64,000 nt of DNA, from NCBI GenBank assembly GCA_045657665.1, contig JAZOTN010000008.1, positions 1 through 64,000 on the forward strand, in the 5' to 3' direction. Positions 24,844 to 33,685 of this stretch are shown here, in pieces. A program made the translations under genes and the position numbers. The number at the start of each line of letters is the position of its first letter. Within the stretch, counting starts at the first letter, position 1. The notes under the pieces are model-generated. The model ran no database searches and was not told where the DNA came from. It was given only the letters and a program-made list of their open reading frames with translations. This stretch comes from RUG12461 sp045657665. Its GTDB lineage: Bacteria > Bacillota > Clostridia > Lachnospirales > Lachnospiraceae.

Positions 24844-25101
24844 ATGCGGAAGCTATGGAGTGATGAGGCTTGGGAAGAGTACCTTTATTGGCAAGAAACC
24901 GACAAGAAGAAGGCTAAGAAGATAAATGACCTGTTGAAGTCCATTGAGCGCGAGGGTGCTATGAAAGGGATCGGAAAACCGGAGCCATTGAAGTACCGAA
25001 AAGGATATTCTCGACGAATAGACGAGGGCAATAGACTGGCCTATGATGTTGAGGACGGGGTTCTTTATATCTATGCCTGCCGGGGCCATTACGATGATTG
25101 A
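24844..25101 (+). CDS. yoeB: YoeB/Txe-family mRNA interferase toxin
   Basis: An 85-residue RelE-superfamily ribosome-dependent RNase. The family pattern WSDEAWEEYLYWQ, GKPEPLK, SRRIDEGNRLAY and ACRGHYDD is intact, and the residues corresponding to the E. coli catalytic set are Glu47, Arg64, His82 and Tyr83. It seems functional. The usual extra Trp/Leu in the stretch before SRRID is shortened (KYRKGYSRRID), a minor oddity. The start is the ATG at 24844 rather than the upstream one at 24829, since the family begins MRKLWSD. Confidence 0.9.
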   Translation: MRKLWSDEAWEEYLYWQETDKKKAKKINDLLKSIEREGAMKGIGKPEPLKYRKGYSRRIDEGNRLAYDVEDGVLYIYACRGHYDD

Positions 25102-25121
25102 GGAGCTTGTTTTTCATTACA

Positions 25122-25170
25122 TTAGCCTTTTCTTAGGACGTCAAAATCTTACCTAAGAGGAGGCTAATTT
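25122..25170 (+). terminator. Long hairpin after the toxin gene
   Basis: Arms at 25122-25137 and 25152-25167 (TTAGCC...CTTAGG / CCTAAG...GGCTAA) match at 14 of 16 positions, followed by TTT. It probably ends the toxin-antitoxin transcript. Confidence 0.65.
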
Positions 25171-25198
25171 GCTGAACGAATGAAACGAGGGAAAAAAT

Positions 25199-25300
25199 AT
25201 GACCAGCTCAGTCCGACGAGCAATAGAAAGCGATATTTTTGCCATCATGGAGTAGCAATCTTGACGCTATGAGGTTTTATAAGAAGCCGGGGCATACGCC
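25199..25300 (+). pseudogene. Eroded GNAT remnant
   Basis: An ATG at 25199 starts SSVRRAIESDIFAIME, like a GNAT opening, and stops at a TAG after 18 codons. About 20 bases later AMRFYKKPGH resembles the GNAT C-terminal motif. The body of the gene is gone. From 25102 to 25482 I see only this, two hairpins and a GAATTC-TTT-GAATTC dyad. Confidence 0.35.
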
Positions 25301-25351
25301 CTATAACGTGAGTATGGAGAGAATTCTTTGAATTCTTGCTTGTCGCGGTTC

Positions 25352-25378
25352 AAAGCCTACACATTGTGGCTTTTTTTG
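25352..25378 (+). terminator. Rho-independent terminator
   Basis: AAAGCC (25352-25357) pairs with GGCTTT (25368-25373) and runs into seven Ts. No intact gene precedes it, so it is probably left over from the eroded GNAT unit. Confidence 0.55.
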
Positions 25379-25482
25379 TATGCAAAGCAATCGAACTAAC
25401 GTTTGGTTTGAGTGAAATAGTAACTGCTAGAACATATTGACACTGAAAAATTTAAATTGATTCTAGAGAGAATCATATTCCA

Positions 25483-25656
25483 ATGGTAGCTGATTTGAAG
25501 ACGGGCGGAATAGATGCGGATTTGTTTGAGCAAGTTTTTCTTTTATATAGATGCCACTATTATGACCGTACTGAGGATCCCTCTAGAATGATTGTCGTTA
25601 CGAAGAGCGGAGAAGAACAGTTGGAGTGGGATTATAGTTCTCTCTCTGTCCTCTAG
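25483..25656 (+). CDS. Small AT-rich ORF of unknown function (57 residues)
   Basis: MVADLKTGGIDADLFEQVFLL opens a 57-residue acidic protein containing YRCHYYDRTEDPSRM and ending in WDYSSLSVL. No known family comes to mind. There is no convincing ribosome binding site and the frame is open only nine codons further upstream, so it may be the tail of a lost gene. The base composition is clearly more AT-rich than the surrounding genes, as is its neighbour's. Confidence 0.4.
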   Translation: MVADLKTGGIDADLFEQVFLLYRCHYYDRTEDPSRMIVVTKSGEEQLEWDYSSLSVL

Positions 25657-25668
25657 AACGGAGGACAT

Positions 25669-25830
25669 ATGAAAAAAACCATAGACTTATTGGGACAATC
25701 AGATCATGCTTTTAATCCAAATGATGCAAGGGATCAATATGTAAAAGGCTTTATAGAGCATGGGTACAATGACATATGGAAGGTTAATGACTTCTTGGAA
25801 GATAAAGGCTTAGAACTATTGGGAATATGA
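25669..25830 (+). CDS. Small AT-rich ORF of unknown function (53 residues)
   Basis: A 53-residue frame starting MKKTIDLLGQSDHAFNPN with GGAGG at ideal spacing, 12 bases after the preceding small ORF. The sequence is soluble, with aromatic and acidic residues (GFIEHGYNDIWKVNDFLEDKG) and no membrane segment. I do not recognise it. Its position behind a toxin-antitoxin pair, its good ribosome binding site and its AT-rich codons suggest a recently acquired small gene. Confidence 0.55.
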   Translation: MKKTIDLLGQSDHAFNPNDARDQYVKGFIEHGYNDIWKVNDFLEDKGLELLGI

Positions 25831-25897
25831 CAGTTCCTCCCAGTGTTAACAGGTAGTATGATACAGGAATCATAGGTGACAAATCGAGGGATAAAAA

Positions 25898-27073
25898 ATG
25901 AATAAACTAAGAAAAAGAAATCTGCTGATCTTTTCACTGCTGGGATGTTTATTGTTGGCCGGGTGCGGCGGCAAAGAAATGAGAACAGCTGCAGATGCTT
26001 CCGAATCCAAACAGGAGACAGAAACGGACCCACTAACGGAAACCTCCGTGCCGGACGCGCCCGAGTCGGAGGAAAAAGAGGCATCCGAAACGGAGTACGA
26101 GCAGGAGTCTTTGGAACCCGCGGATAATCACTATGTCCACAGGTTTGATTCTTTTGATGATCTGCTGCTTGCATACAAGGAGGCACAGGAAAGACATTAT
26201 ACGAAGGATCAGGTCGAGTTGATCTTTGGATACGGGGAACCACTTGTCAATTACGGCTGGCCCGATGAGTTATCGCCATATGACGTTGGGTATGTCTATT
26301 ATGATGTGGATTCCGACGGTACTGACGAGATGATTATCACCGTTGGAAATGAGATCGTGGAGATCTACAGTCGGTTCGGCGATAAGGTGCAGCGGTTCTA
26401 TGCAGCGCCGTATGGTTATGAGGTCACTTTGTACCCCGGAGGGATTCTGAAACAGGTTGCGCCGGATGATTCTGAGTTTCCGGGTACGTCATGGTTTACG
26501 TATGATGCAGGCCTTGCCGGATATTATGAAGATTTCGAGGAGAGGCCGGACGGATACTATACCTTTTGCCACTATGAGATCGATGATTCGGATCGTGAAG
26601 AGATAGAGGCCAGACTTCGAGAGGATCCTGATGCGGATATGCCTGTTTGGATCCATGAGTGGTCAGATGAACTGACAAAAACCGAATACGAAAAACTTCT
26701 TCCGACGACAAGCGCCATAGCGTTTCCCGCGATCGAGAAACTGTTTGAGGTTGTACTTCCCGAGGGATATGTATCGAGATTTGAGGCGAATGAAGGATAT
26801 GAAGACGAGGTCATCCCGGAGTATTTGATCTATGTAAAATCACCGGATGGATACGCAAATCTCCGTACAGGACCGGGCACTGAGTATGATGTGATCTGTC
26901 AGATCCCGACCGGCGATTCCATGGAGGTATATCGCGAGAGTGCAACAGATGAAAAAGGAAAAAAATGGCTGAAGGTTGCGTACTGGCACCCTGATGGAAC
27001 ATCACAGCTTGATGGATCAGATGATGTCGGCACATGGGAAACAGGGTGGATTGCCGAATCACAGGTTGAATAG
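25898..27073 (+). CDS. Lipoprotein with C-terminal SH3b domain
   Basis: Signal peptide with lipobox LLLAGC (Cys23), then an acidic linker rich in Glu and Thr, a central domain of unknown type (VYYDVDSDGTDEMIITVGN resembles a VCBS/FG-GAP-like calcium loop), and a bacterial SH3 domain at about residues 310-391 (YANLRTGPGTEYDVICQIPTG). SH3b domains usually bind peptidoglycan, so the protein should face the cell wall. It lies before another lipoprotein and is probably co-regulated. Precise role unknown. Confidence 0.82.
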   Translation: MNKLRKRNLLIFSLLGCLLLAGCGGKEMRTAADASESKQETETDPLTETSVPDAPESEEKEASETEYEQESLEPADNHYVHRFDSFDDLLLAYKEAQERHYTKDQVELIFGYGEPLVNYGWPDELSPYDVGYVYYDVDSDGTDEMIITVGNEIVEIYSRFGDKVQRFYAAPYGYEVTLYPGGILKQVAPDDSEFPGTSWFTYDAGLAGYYEDFEERPDGYYTFCHYEIDDSDREEIEARLREDPDADMPVWIHEWSDELTKTEYEKLLPTTSAIAFPAIEKLFEVVLPEGYVSRFEANEGYEDEVIPEYLIYVKSPDGYANLRTGPGTEYDVICQIPTGDSMEVYRESATDEKGKKWLKVAYWHPDGTSQLDGSDDVGTWETGWIAESQVE

Positions 27074-27094
27074 TGTTAGCCGAAATTGTTCTGA

Positions 27095-27100
27095 TATAAT
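27095..27100 (+). promoter_or_regulatory. Extended -10 element for the SPOR-like lipoprotein
   Basis: TGA-TATAAT ending at 27100 gives an extended -10 (TG one base upstream of TATAAT), which compensates for the lack of a clear -35. The gene starts 25 bases downstream. Confidence 0.4.
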
Positions 27101-27124
27101 GATTGTTACCGGAGGAGAAAAACA

Positions 27125-28825
27125 ATGAGAAAAAAGAAACTGCTTATCAAAATGATCACAATGACCACCTGCACAGTGTTGATACTGGGCATGACAGCTT
27201 GCGGGAAGGGCACTGAGTCGGTTTCTTCCGGATCTGAGGAGAACCTTAATCAGCAGGATGAAAGCGCCCGGCAAAAGGAAGAAGGCGGCGAGGCAGCAGT
27301 GACAGAAAAGGAGAATGCTTCCGCTGCTTCACAGGTTTCTAAAGAAGAAATGACAGAGCGTTTTATCGATCAGGTTGCATCGGAAGCAAAGGTGAACCGT
27401 GAGGAGGTCAGATATTATCTTGTTGATGATTTCAATTCCGATGGCAAGTATGAAGGCTTCCTGTTCGCCGGAGGAGAAGTGGATCCTGACTGGAATTCTG
27501 CGGAAGGTGAAATTTGGTTTGCAAATGAAAATGAAACCGAGAAGATCCATGACGAATTCAGTTTCCTGTTAAATGAGGATGACAATATCTTTCGCATCAT
27601 AGAAGGTGAGGATAAGAACTTTGTGGCTTTCAATGATATGTATGCCACATCTGCCGTGACAAATCTTTACTATATGGATGGCGATACCTGCAAAGAATCT
27701 GTGGTATCCAGGATCGGAGATGCCAGCGTCAATGAGAAAACGGGCGATCTTGTCATTACGCTTAGCGCCTATGATTGCTTTTGCACCTATACAGAAGGTT
27801 CCGATGAACCGGAATGGTCGGGACATAGCTGGAAACCATACTACTACTATTACAGCAGGAACACCGGTGACTTTATGGAGTATGGAGCAAAAGAGATCAC
27901 GGCAGATGTTTATAAGGATCTGACAGGCACCGATCTTTCTTCCATGCTGACGAGTCGTGGCTATTCTCAGGGCAGTATTATTCAAAGGGACAACGGCATC
28001 CTTAATGTGAATTATTCACAGACGTCGGATCTTGGGGACGGATCAACAACTGTCCAATACATGAATGCTACTTACGATACCCGCGATGGTGGCTATATCA
28101 GCGCCTGGGGCGATGAAGAACCGGGATTTTTTGAGTCGGATTTTGGAGGGTTCTATGAGGTGCAGCTGTCGACTGCCGGTGCGGATCAGGCTGTTCTTCC
28201 GAGCAGCGGTGCAGACGTTTACGGCGTTTTTGTCATGTCCTCAAAGGATGCCGATCAATGTGTCGAGGCCGAGCTAAAACTTGAGGATGCGGGATTCGAC
28301 GATGACGCTGTTTTATATACGCCGGACTTTTCCGGGCTTAATTCCGATCCCTATTACGTGGTGACAGCAGGGCTGTTTGATTCTGAGGACGAAGCGAACA
28401 AGAGACTCGCAAAGGTTCAGTCTGCAGGATTTCCGGATGCTTATGTGAAATTTGCGGGACAGTACATTGGCGAGAAATACCTCTATACCATGTATGATCC
28501 GGAAGGTATCGAGATTCTCAAGGACTGTGTCATACTTCACGATGTACCTGTTTCCATTCCTTACATGATAGAGGGCAGTGAAACCACAAATATGGATCTC
28601 TATGTATATGAGGACGCCGAATTTGCCAAGGATGCGGAAACAGACACCTTTGCAAATTACGAAAAGGGAGACACGCCCTACAAATGGATCGTCAGAAATT
28701 ATAATCTGCTGAAATCGGATCCGGAAGCATATTCGCAGGACGGACCGGCACTGTCGGGGGTATTCAAGATCGCCGTCGAAGGGAATACGATCACTGAATA
28801 TTGCGGCAGCTATTGGTGGGATTGA
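27125..28825 (+). CDS. Lipoprotein with SPOR-like repeat
   Basis: Lipobox LGMTAC (Cys26), then a Ser/Glu/Gln-rich linker. The N-terminal half contains DDFNSDGKYEGFLFAGGE, a DxNxDG-type loop like that of the previous gene. Around residues 355-450 there are two SPOR-like units (VFVMSSKDADQCVEAELKL; YYVVTAGLFDSEDEANKRL). SPOR domains bind septal peptidoglycan stripped of stem peptides. I infer a cell-envelope lipoprotein, possibly acting with the SH3b lipoprotein upstream. Confidence 0.75.
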   Translation: MRKKKLLIKMITMTTCTVLILGMTACGKGTESVSSGSEENLNQQDESARQKEEGGEAAVTEKENASAASQVSKEEMTERFIDQVASEAKVNREEVRYYLVDDFNSDGKYEGFLFAGGEVDPDWNSAEGEIWFANENETEKIHDEFSFLLNEDDNIFRIIEGEDKNFVAFNDMYATSAVTNLYYMDGDTCKESVVSRIGDASVNEKTGDLVITLSAYDCFCTYTEGSDEPEWSGHSWKPYYYYYSRNTGDFMEYGAKEITADVYKDLTGTDLSSMLTSRGYSQGSIIQRDNGILNVNYSQTSDLGDGSTTVQYMNATYDTRDGGYISAWGDEEPGFFESDFGGFYEVQLSTAGADQAVLPSSGADVYGVFVMSSKDADQCVEAELKLEDAGFDDDAVLYTPDFSGLNSDPYYVVTAGLFDSEDEANKRLAKVQSAGFPDAYVKFAGQYIGEKYLYTMYDPEGIEILKDCVILHDVPVSIPYMIEGSETTNMDLYVYEDAEFAKDAETDTFANYEKGDTPYKWIVRNYNLLKSDPEAYSQDGPALSGVFKIAVEGNTITEYCGSYWWD

Positions 28826-28844
28826 GAACCATCCTGATACAGTG

Positions 28845-29151
28845 GGTGGGAAGAGGGGAACCGAGGCCGGACGATGCGAAGGCTGTCCGCGGAGAGACAT
28901 GGACCGTTTCCCAGGGGGACACGGAACGAACTGTGATCCCGGAATATCCGTTCAATAAAGAAGACGGAGAGCAGACCACCTGCCTGCAGGCAGCGGAGCT
29001 GGCCGGAAGTGATATCTTCTATATCCTGACAGATGTAAAACGATCGCAGGAGGAGGACATCGGCTGGCGGGAAGGCTATACGCTGGAAGCCATTCATTTT
29101 TGGCATGCGGGGATATTTGCCGGAGATCCGGAGGAGCTTGCGGTTGAATAA
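28845..29151 (+). pseudogene. C-terminal fragment of an unidentified protein
   Basis: The frame ending at the TAA at 29149-29151 carries protein-like sequence (TWTVSQGDTERTVIPEYPF, DIFYILTDVKRSQEEDIGW) but no ATG with a ribosome binding site. The open frame begins inside the end of the preceding lipoprotein gene. I read it as the 3' fragment of a gene cut off by rearrangement. Family not recognised. Confidence 0.4.
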
Positions 29152-29493
29152 ATAATATGCGACGGAAAAAACTATATAGCAACAGATATAGGTAAGCCAG
29201 ATAGGGAGATGCTCGTTCTCTCGTGTTATTTCAATATGGACCCCGAACTACTCGATGCTGTGGCAATATCGACTCTTGGAGGTTTCGAGAGCAAGGCAGG
29301 CAGATTTGTCGGCAGCAAGATGTTCGGCTATGAAAAGCGTGACGGCCATTGTATCACGAATCTTGGCAGGGTAGAGAGTAACGTTATAAGCGAGGCCGTA
29401 TTCATTCCGCCTGCGTCTCCTGCAAACAGAAAGGCGTGGGGCGTTCTGACGATAAACAAGAAGATGAGGATATGTTCGATACATTCAAGGTAA
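29152..29493 (+). pseudogene. Remnant of a condensation/acyltransferase-like protein
   Basis: Starting in the same frame right after the previous stop, this segment reads DGKNYIATDIGKPDREMLVL and ends with CITNLGRVE, FIPPASPANRKAWGVLTINKK. The last blocks resemble the C terminus of acyl-CoA-dependent condensation-domain or alcohol-acetyltransferase-like proteins. The N-terminal catalytic HHxxxD part is missing, so it should be inactive. The resemblance is from memory and needs an alignment. Confidence 0.45.
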
Positions 29494-29503
29494 ATGTGTA
29501 GGG

Positions 29504-30007
29504 ATGATTAATATTTCGAAGTTGAGCAAACAATATGATGTTCGTGCTCTGGATGATTCCGATACGGATATGATACTTGATGTATATAAAGAGAATGATC
29601 TGTTTTTTCAATACTGTGAAGCCGAACCGACCAGGCAGCAGGTGATCGAGGACATGCATATCACTCCGCCCGGAAAGGATCTGGCTTCAAAGTACTTTAT
29701 TGGGTTTTATCAAGACACGGAACTTGTAGCGGTTTTGGATCTCATAGATGGATATCCCGAGCCGGAAATCGCATATATCGGGATGTTCATGATGAATATC
29801 CGCCGACAGGGAAAGCAAATTGGAAGTGCGATCATCAGTGAAGTCGAAAGATATCTGAAGGAAAACGGGAAGAAATCTGTCCGCCTTGCCATAAACAAGG
29901 GAAATCCACAGTCAACGCACTTCTGGAAGAAAAACGGCTACATCGTCTTTCGTGAAAGCAACAAAGATGGATGGGGAATACTTCTGGAGGCAGAAAAGGT
30001 TCTATAA
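29504..30007 (+). CDS. GNAT family N-acetyltransferase
   Basis: A 167-residue single GNAT domain with the acetyl-CoA loop RRQGKQIGSAII and the terminal strands VRLAINKGNPQSTHFWKKNGY. It is complete and of family length. The binding site before the ATG is weak. It sits between gene remnants and a TetR gene. Substrate unknown. Confidence 0.88.
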   Translation: MINISKLSKQYDVRALDDSDTDMILDVYKENDLFFQYCEAEPTRQQVIEDMHITPPGKDLASKYFIGFYQDTELVAVLDLIDGYPEPEIAYIGMFMMNIRRQGKQIGSAIISEVERYLKENGKKSVRLAINKGNPQSTHFWKKNGYIVFRESNKDGWGILLEAEKVL

Positions 30008-30086
30008 TGTACAGCGGCAGATCCTTGAAGACGGATGAATATCATGAAAAAAAGTACACGGATCAGAACGTCTTTTTGAGAGAAAC

Positions 30087-30134
30087 TTGACAGGCTAATA
30101 ATTGCTAGCTATAATGCAGCTAACGTTTATTAGC
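30087..30134 (+). promoter_or_regulatory. Consensus promoter with GCTAA operators for the second TetR gene
   Basis: TTGACA (30087-30092) and TATAAT (30110-30115) are perfect and 17 bases apart. GCTAATAA (30094-30101) and TTATTAGC (30127-30134) form a perfect inverted repeat around the -10, with GCTAGC (30104-30109) and GCTAAC (30119-30124) between. A strong promoter wrapped in operators suggests tight autorepression. Confidence 0.75.
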
Positions 30135-30148
30135 AAACGGAGAAAGTC

Positions 30149-30769
30149 ATGACTACGAAAGAGAAAATACTGGATGCGGCATTAACATTATTTTCAGAGA
30201 GTGGATACGATGGAACAAGTGTGGAGCAGATCGCAAATGTTGTAGGGATCAAAGCCCCATCACTATACAAACACTATAAGGGAAAAGAGGACATCCTGAA
30301 TGCGTTGATCGATTCTGCCGAAGCACGATATGAGGAAATGTTTGGATCCGAGAATAACATAGGAAAAGTGCCGCATGATCGAGAGGAATTTATAAAAGCG
30401 ACTATGGAAAGGATCTCATTTACAATGAGAGATCCTATCATCCGTAAGACGCGGATGCTTCTTGTTCAGGAACAGTTCAGAAATGACAGGATTTCTGCGG
30501 CTACGACCAGGCATCAGCTGGATGGGGTACAGAGGATGTTTGCAAAGATCATGAAAGGCATGATGGATGAGGGGATTGTCAAAAAAGATGATCCGGAACT
30601 GCTTGCAGTAGAACTTACCGCACCGGCCGTTTTGCAGATCGCAAGGTCAGACAGACAGCCGCAATATGCGGAAGAATGCAGGGATAACATTGAAAAACAT
30701 CTCCGGCATTTTTGTGATGTGTATATGAATGATAAGGATATGGGTTATAGAAAACAAAAGAAAGCATGA
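30149..30769 (+). CDS. TetR-family transcriptional regulator
   Basis: TetR helix-turn-helix at residues 1-50 (ILDAALTLFSESGYDGTSVEQIA, SLYKHYKGKEDILNALID) and a helical effector domain to residue 206. No obvious target gene follows in the same direction, since the hybrid kinase has its own leader. The GCTAA-type sites at its promoter resemble the dyad in front of the ABC exporter pair at 19490, so it may act there too; this is inference. Confidence 0.9.
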   Translation: MTTKEKILDAALTLFSESGYDGTSVEQIANVVGIKAPSLYKHYKGKEDILNALIDSAEARYEEMFGSENNIGKVPHDREEFIKATMERISFTMRDPIIRKTRMLLVQEQFRNDRISAATTRHQLDGVQRMFAKIMKGMMDEGIVKKDDPELLAVELTAPAVLQIARSDRQPQYAEECRDNIEKHLRHFCDVYMNDKDMGYRKQKKA

Positions 30770-30838
30770 TAGTTACCTATTCGGACAGACGTTGTTGGAA
30801 TACCACATGTATCGATCATATATCTAAGGGAGAGAACA

Positions 30839-33664
30839 TTGATTTTTAAACAGGCACTTCTTATTATTCAATACATTACGATCATCGGACTGTTTCTGGA
30901 GATCGTGATCGTGATTCGCAGATGCACAAGTAAACTGCATATTTACCTTCTTCTGAACTGTCTTGCGACTCTGGTGTCGAATATCGGATATCTCTGTGAA
31001 ATGAACGCGCCGACAGAGGAGGCTTATTATGTCGCCTTGAAGTTTTCCTATGCGGGGCGCGTGTGGGTGGCTTTTACGTTGTTTTTGTTTGTTTTGGAAC
31101 TTTGCAAGGTCAGACTGCCGGCTCTTGTGAGGGATGTCTTGGTGGGGGTGCATCTTTTTACTTATGTTCTGGTGCTTACGATCCAAAAGCATGACCTCTA
31201 TTATACCGATACCAAATTCCGCTATGTTATAAATGGAATCTTTCCCAAGCTCTTTCATAAAAACGGGATTTGGTACAATATCCACATGGTGATCCAGATC
31301 GGATACATCGTGCTCGGTCTGATCCTGTTGTTTCGGTCATTGTACCGGGAAAAGAACAGGACCGCAAAGAAGCGGATCGTGGTGGTGCTTTGTGCGATCA
31401 TTGCCGAAAGCTTTTTCTATATCGTGATGATGATCGGCATCCCCGGCCTGACAAATGTGTATGATGTTACGATGCTCGGATATTTTATCGGCACCATGTT
31501 TATGCTGATCGCCATCATTTCTTTTGATCTTCTCGGAACGAAGGAGATCGCACGGGAGTTTGTGATCGACAGGATCTCCGAAGGGATCATCGCGGTGGAC
31601 AGGGACGGCATGGTTCAGTATGCCAATGAGCCGGCGAAAGAGCTCTTTCCCACGTTGAAAGATGAGGGCAGGGAACTGCCGGAAGAAGTCGGGCGCGCTG
31701 TGGAGAGCGACGAGAACATTTCGCTGAAAGGTCATATTTACAGGCCGGAAATTAACGAGCTGCTCTATCAGGGAAACAACTACGGCAAGCTCTATGCGTT
31801 TGTGGATGAAACGGATCACATCCGATATATGGAGGAACTGGAAGAGCAGAAGGAGATCGCGGATAACGCGAATCAGGCCAAAAGCCGGTTCCTTGCAAGT
31901 ATGTCCCACGAGATACGCACCCCCATCAATGCAGTGCTGGGACTGGATGAGATGATCTTAAGAGAGAGCACGGAAAAGGAGATCAGATCTTACGCTGCGG
32001 ACATCCAGTCTTCAGGGAAGACGCTGCTTTCCCTCATCAATGATATCCTGGATCTTTCCAAGGTGGAAGAAGGGAAAATGGAGATCATTCCCGTACAGTA
32101 TGAGCTTTCGTCCCTGATCAACGATCTTGTGAATATGGTGCGGGACCGCGCCGACAGAAAGGGTCTTGCATTGATCCTGGAAGTGGATAAAGAGACGCCG
32201 CACCTTCTCTGCGGAGATGAGATCCGGATCCGGCAGTGCGTGCTGAATCTTCTTACCAACGCAGTGAAGTACACAGAGACCGGCTCCGTGACCCTCAAGG
32301 TTTATTCCGAGAAAAAGGACGATCAGAGGATCAGCCTGGGCTTCGCCGTTACCGATACCGGCATCGGCATGAAGCAGGAGGATTTGGACAAGCTGTTTTC
32401 GCCGTATCAGAGGATTGAGGAAAAAAGGAACCGTACCATCGAGGGCACTGGGCTTGGCATGAGTATCACCAGACAGCTCCTGGATCTGATGGGCAGCAGT
32501 CTGGTGGTGAAGAGCGAATACGGCCGCGGCTCGGTCTTTTCCTTTACCGTGATACAGGACGTGATAAACTGGGAGGAGATCGGTGAGTTCGCAGAGAGAT
32601 TTGATGACGAAAAGGCGGATGCCTGCGAGTATCATGCGCTTTTCTTTGCGCCAGAGGCACGGATTCTGGTGGTGGACGACACCGAGATGAATCTTACGGT
32701 GATGCAGAGTTTGCTGAAACAGACCGGGATCCTTGTCGATACAGCTCTGTCCGGGCGGGAGGCGCTTGCGCTTTCGGAAGAGACGGCATACGATGCGGTC
32801 TTTATTGACCATATGATGCCGGATATGGACGGCATCGAAACCCTGCAAAGGATCAGGGAAAACGATCGCAATGCAAATACGCCGGCCATTGCGCTTACGG
32901 CAAATGCAGTATCCGGTGCCCGGGAGATGTATCTGGAGGCAGGCTTTACGGATTACATATCTAAGCCGGTGAAGGGGATCAGGCTGGAAAAGCTGCTGCT
33001 TTCGCTGCTGCCGCCTGAGAAGCTGCACGAGGTGGAGACAGGGACACAGACTGCTTCCCTGAAGGAGGATGCGTCGCTTCCGGAATGGCTGCTGAACGTG
33101 CCGGGTCTTGATACGGAGCGAGGACTGGATAATTGTGGCTCGGCGGAGGGCTATCAGAATGTGCTGACCGTATTTCATCAGACGGCAGGCGACAAGACCG
33201 AAGAGATTGAGACGCTGCACCGGGAAGCAGACCTTGCGAACTATACGATCAAGGTACATGCCTTAAAGAGCTCCGCAAGGATCATCGGAGCCACAGAGCT
33301 GTCAAAGCTTGCAGAAGCGCTGGAAACTGCCGGAAAAGAAGCGGATAAGGACTTCATTGAGGCGCATCATGATGAGCTGCTGTCATTGTATCGGGATTTT
33401 GACCGGGCGCTTGCTCCGCTGGATCAGCAGACAGATGCTTTAGAAGAGATCGATCCGGCGGCCATGAAGGAAGCGTATCAGACCATGACGGAGATTGCCG
33501 GGAGTATGGATTATGGACTGATGGAGTCACTGCTGAAAGAAGTTCGAAGCTACAGGCTTTCCGAAAAGGATGAAACAAACATCAAAACCATCGAAGATCT
33601 TTTGAACAGGCTGGACTGGGACGGCTTAAGGGATATGGCAGCCAGGGCCTGTTCGGAAGCGTAA
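30839..33664 (+). CDS. Hybrid sensor histidine kinase with receiver and HPt domains
   Basis: Order: seven-helix membrane sensor (residues 1-225); a short PAS-like region; HisKA with SMSHEIRTPINAVLG (His357); HATPase (NLLTNAVKYTE, DTGIGM, GTGLGMS); receiver (VVDDTEMN, Asp657 in FIDHMMPDMDG, SKPV); HPt (His807 in HALKSSARIIG); then about 90 helical residues. The full phosphorelay His-Asp-His lies on one chain and needs only a final receiver, which the next gene supplies. The start is a TTG at 30839 after GGGAGAG. The membrane sensor resembles the N-terminal 7TM histidine-kinase module; signal unknown. Confidence 0.92.
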   Translation: MIFKQALLIIQYITIIGLFLEIVIVIRRCTSKLHIYLLLNCLATLVSNIGYLCEMNAPTEEAYYVALKFSYAGRVWVAFTLFLFVLELCKVRLPALVRDVLVGVHLFTYVLVLTIQKHDLYYTDTKFRYVINGIFPKLFHKNGIWYNIHMVIQIGYIVLGLILLFRSLYREKNRTAKKRIVVVLCAIIAESFFYIVMMIGIPGLTNVYDVTMLGYFIGTMFMLIAIISFDLLGTKEIAREFVIDRISEGIIAVDRDGMVQYANEPAKELFPTLKDEGRELPEEVGRAVESDENISLKGHIYRPEINELLYQGNNYGKLYAFVDETDHIRYMEELEEQKEIADNANQAKSRFLASMSHEIRTPINAVLGLDEMILRESTEKEIRSYAADIQSSGKTLLSLINDILDLSKVEEGKMEIIPVQYELSSLINDLVNMVRDRADRKGLALILEVDKETPHLLCGDEIRIRQCVLNLLTNAVKYTETGSVTLKVYSEKKDDQRISLGFAVTDTGIGMKQEDLDKLFSPYQRIEEKRNRTIEGTGLGMSITRQLLDLMGSSLVVKSEYGRGSVFSFTVIQDVINWEEIGEFAERFDDEKADACEYHALFFAPEARILVVDDTEMNLTVMQSLLKQTGILVDTALSGREALALSEETAYDAVFIDHMMPDMDGIETLQRIRENDRNANTPAIALTANAVSGAREMYLEAGFTDYISKPVKGIRLEKLLLSLLPPEKLHEVETGTQTASLKEDASLPEWLLNVPGLDTERGLDNCGSAEGYQNVLTVFHQTAGDKTEEIETLHREADLANYTIKVHALKSSARIIGATELSKLAEALETAGKEADKDFIEAHHDELLSLYRDFDRALAPLDQQTDALEEIDPAAMKEAYQTMTEIAGSMDYGLMESLLKEVRSYRLSEKDETNIKTIEDLLNRLDWDGLRDMAARACSEA

Positions 33665-33685
33665 AGGAAACCACAGGAGGAACAC

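Noticed and set aside
25310..25380. tRNA-like segment with GGTTCAAAGCC
   Set aside because: The flanks do not form a T-arm or acceptor stem and the hairpin is explained by the terminator at 25352-25378.
32012..33259. Long minus-strand open frame opposite the hybrid kinase
   Set aside because: It is the shadow of well-conserved kinase and receiver codons, with no domain of its own.
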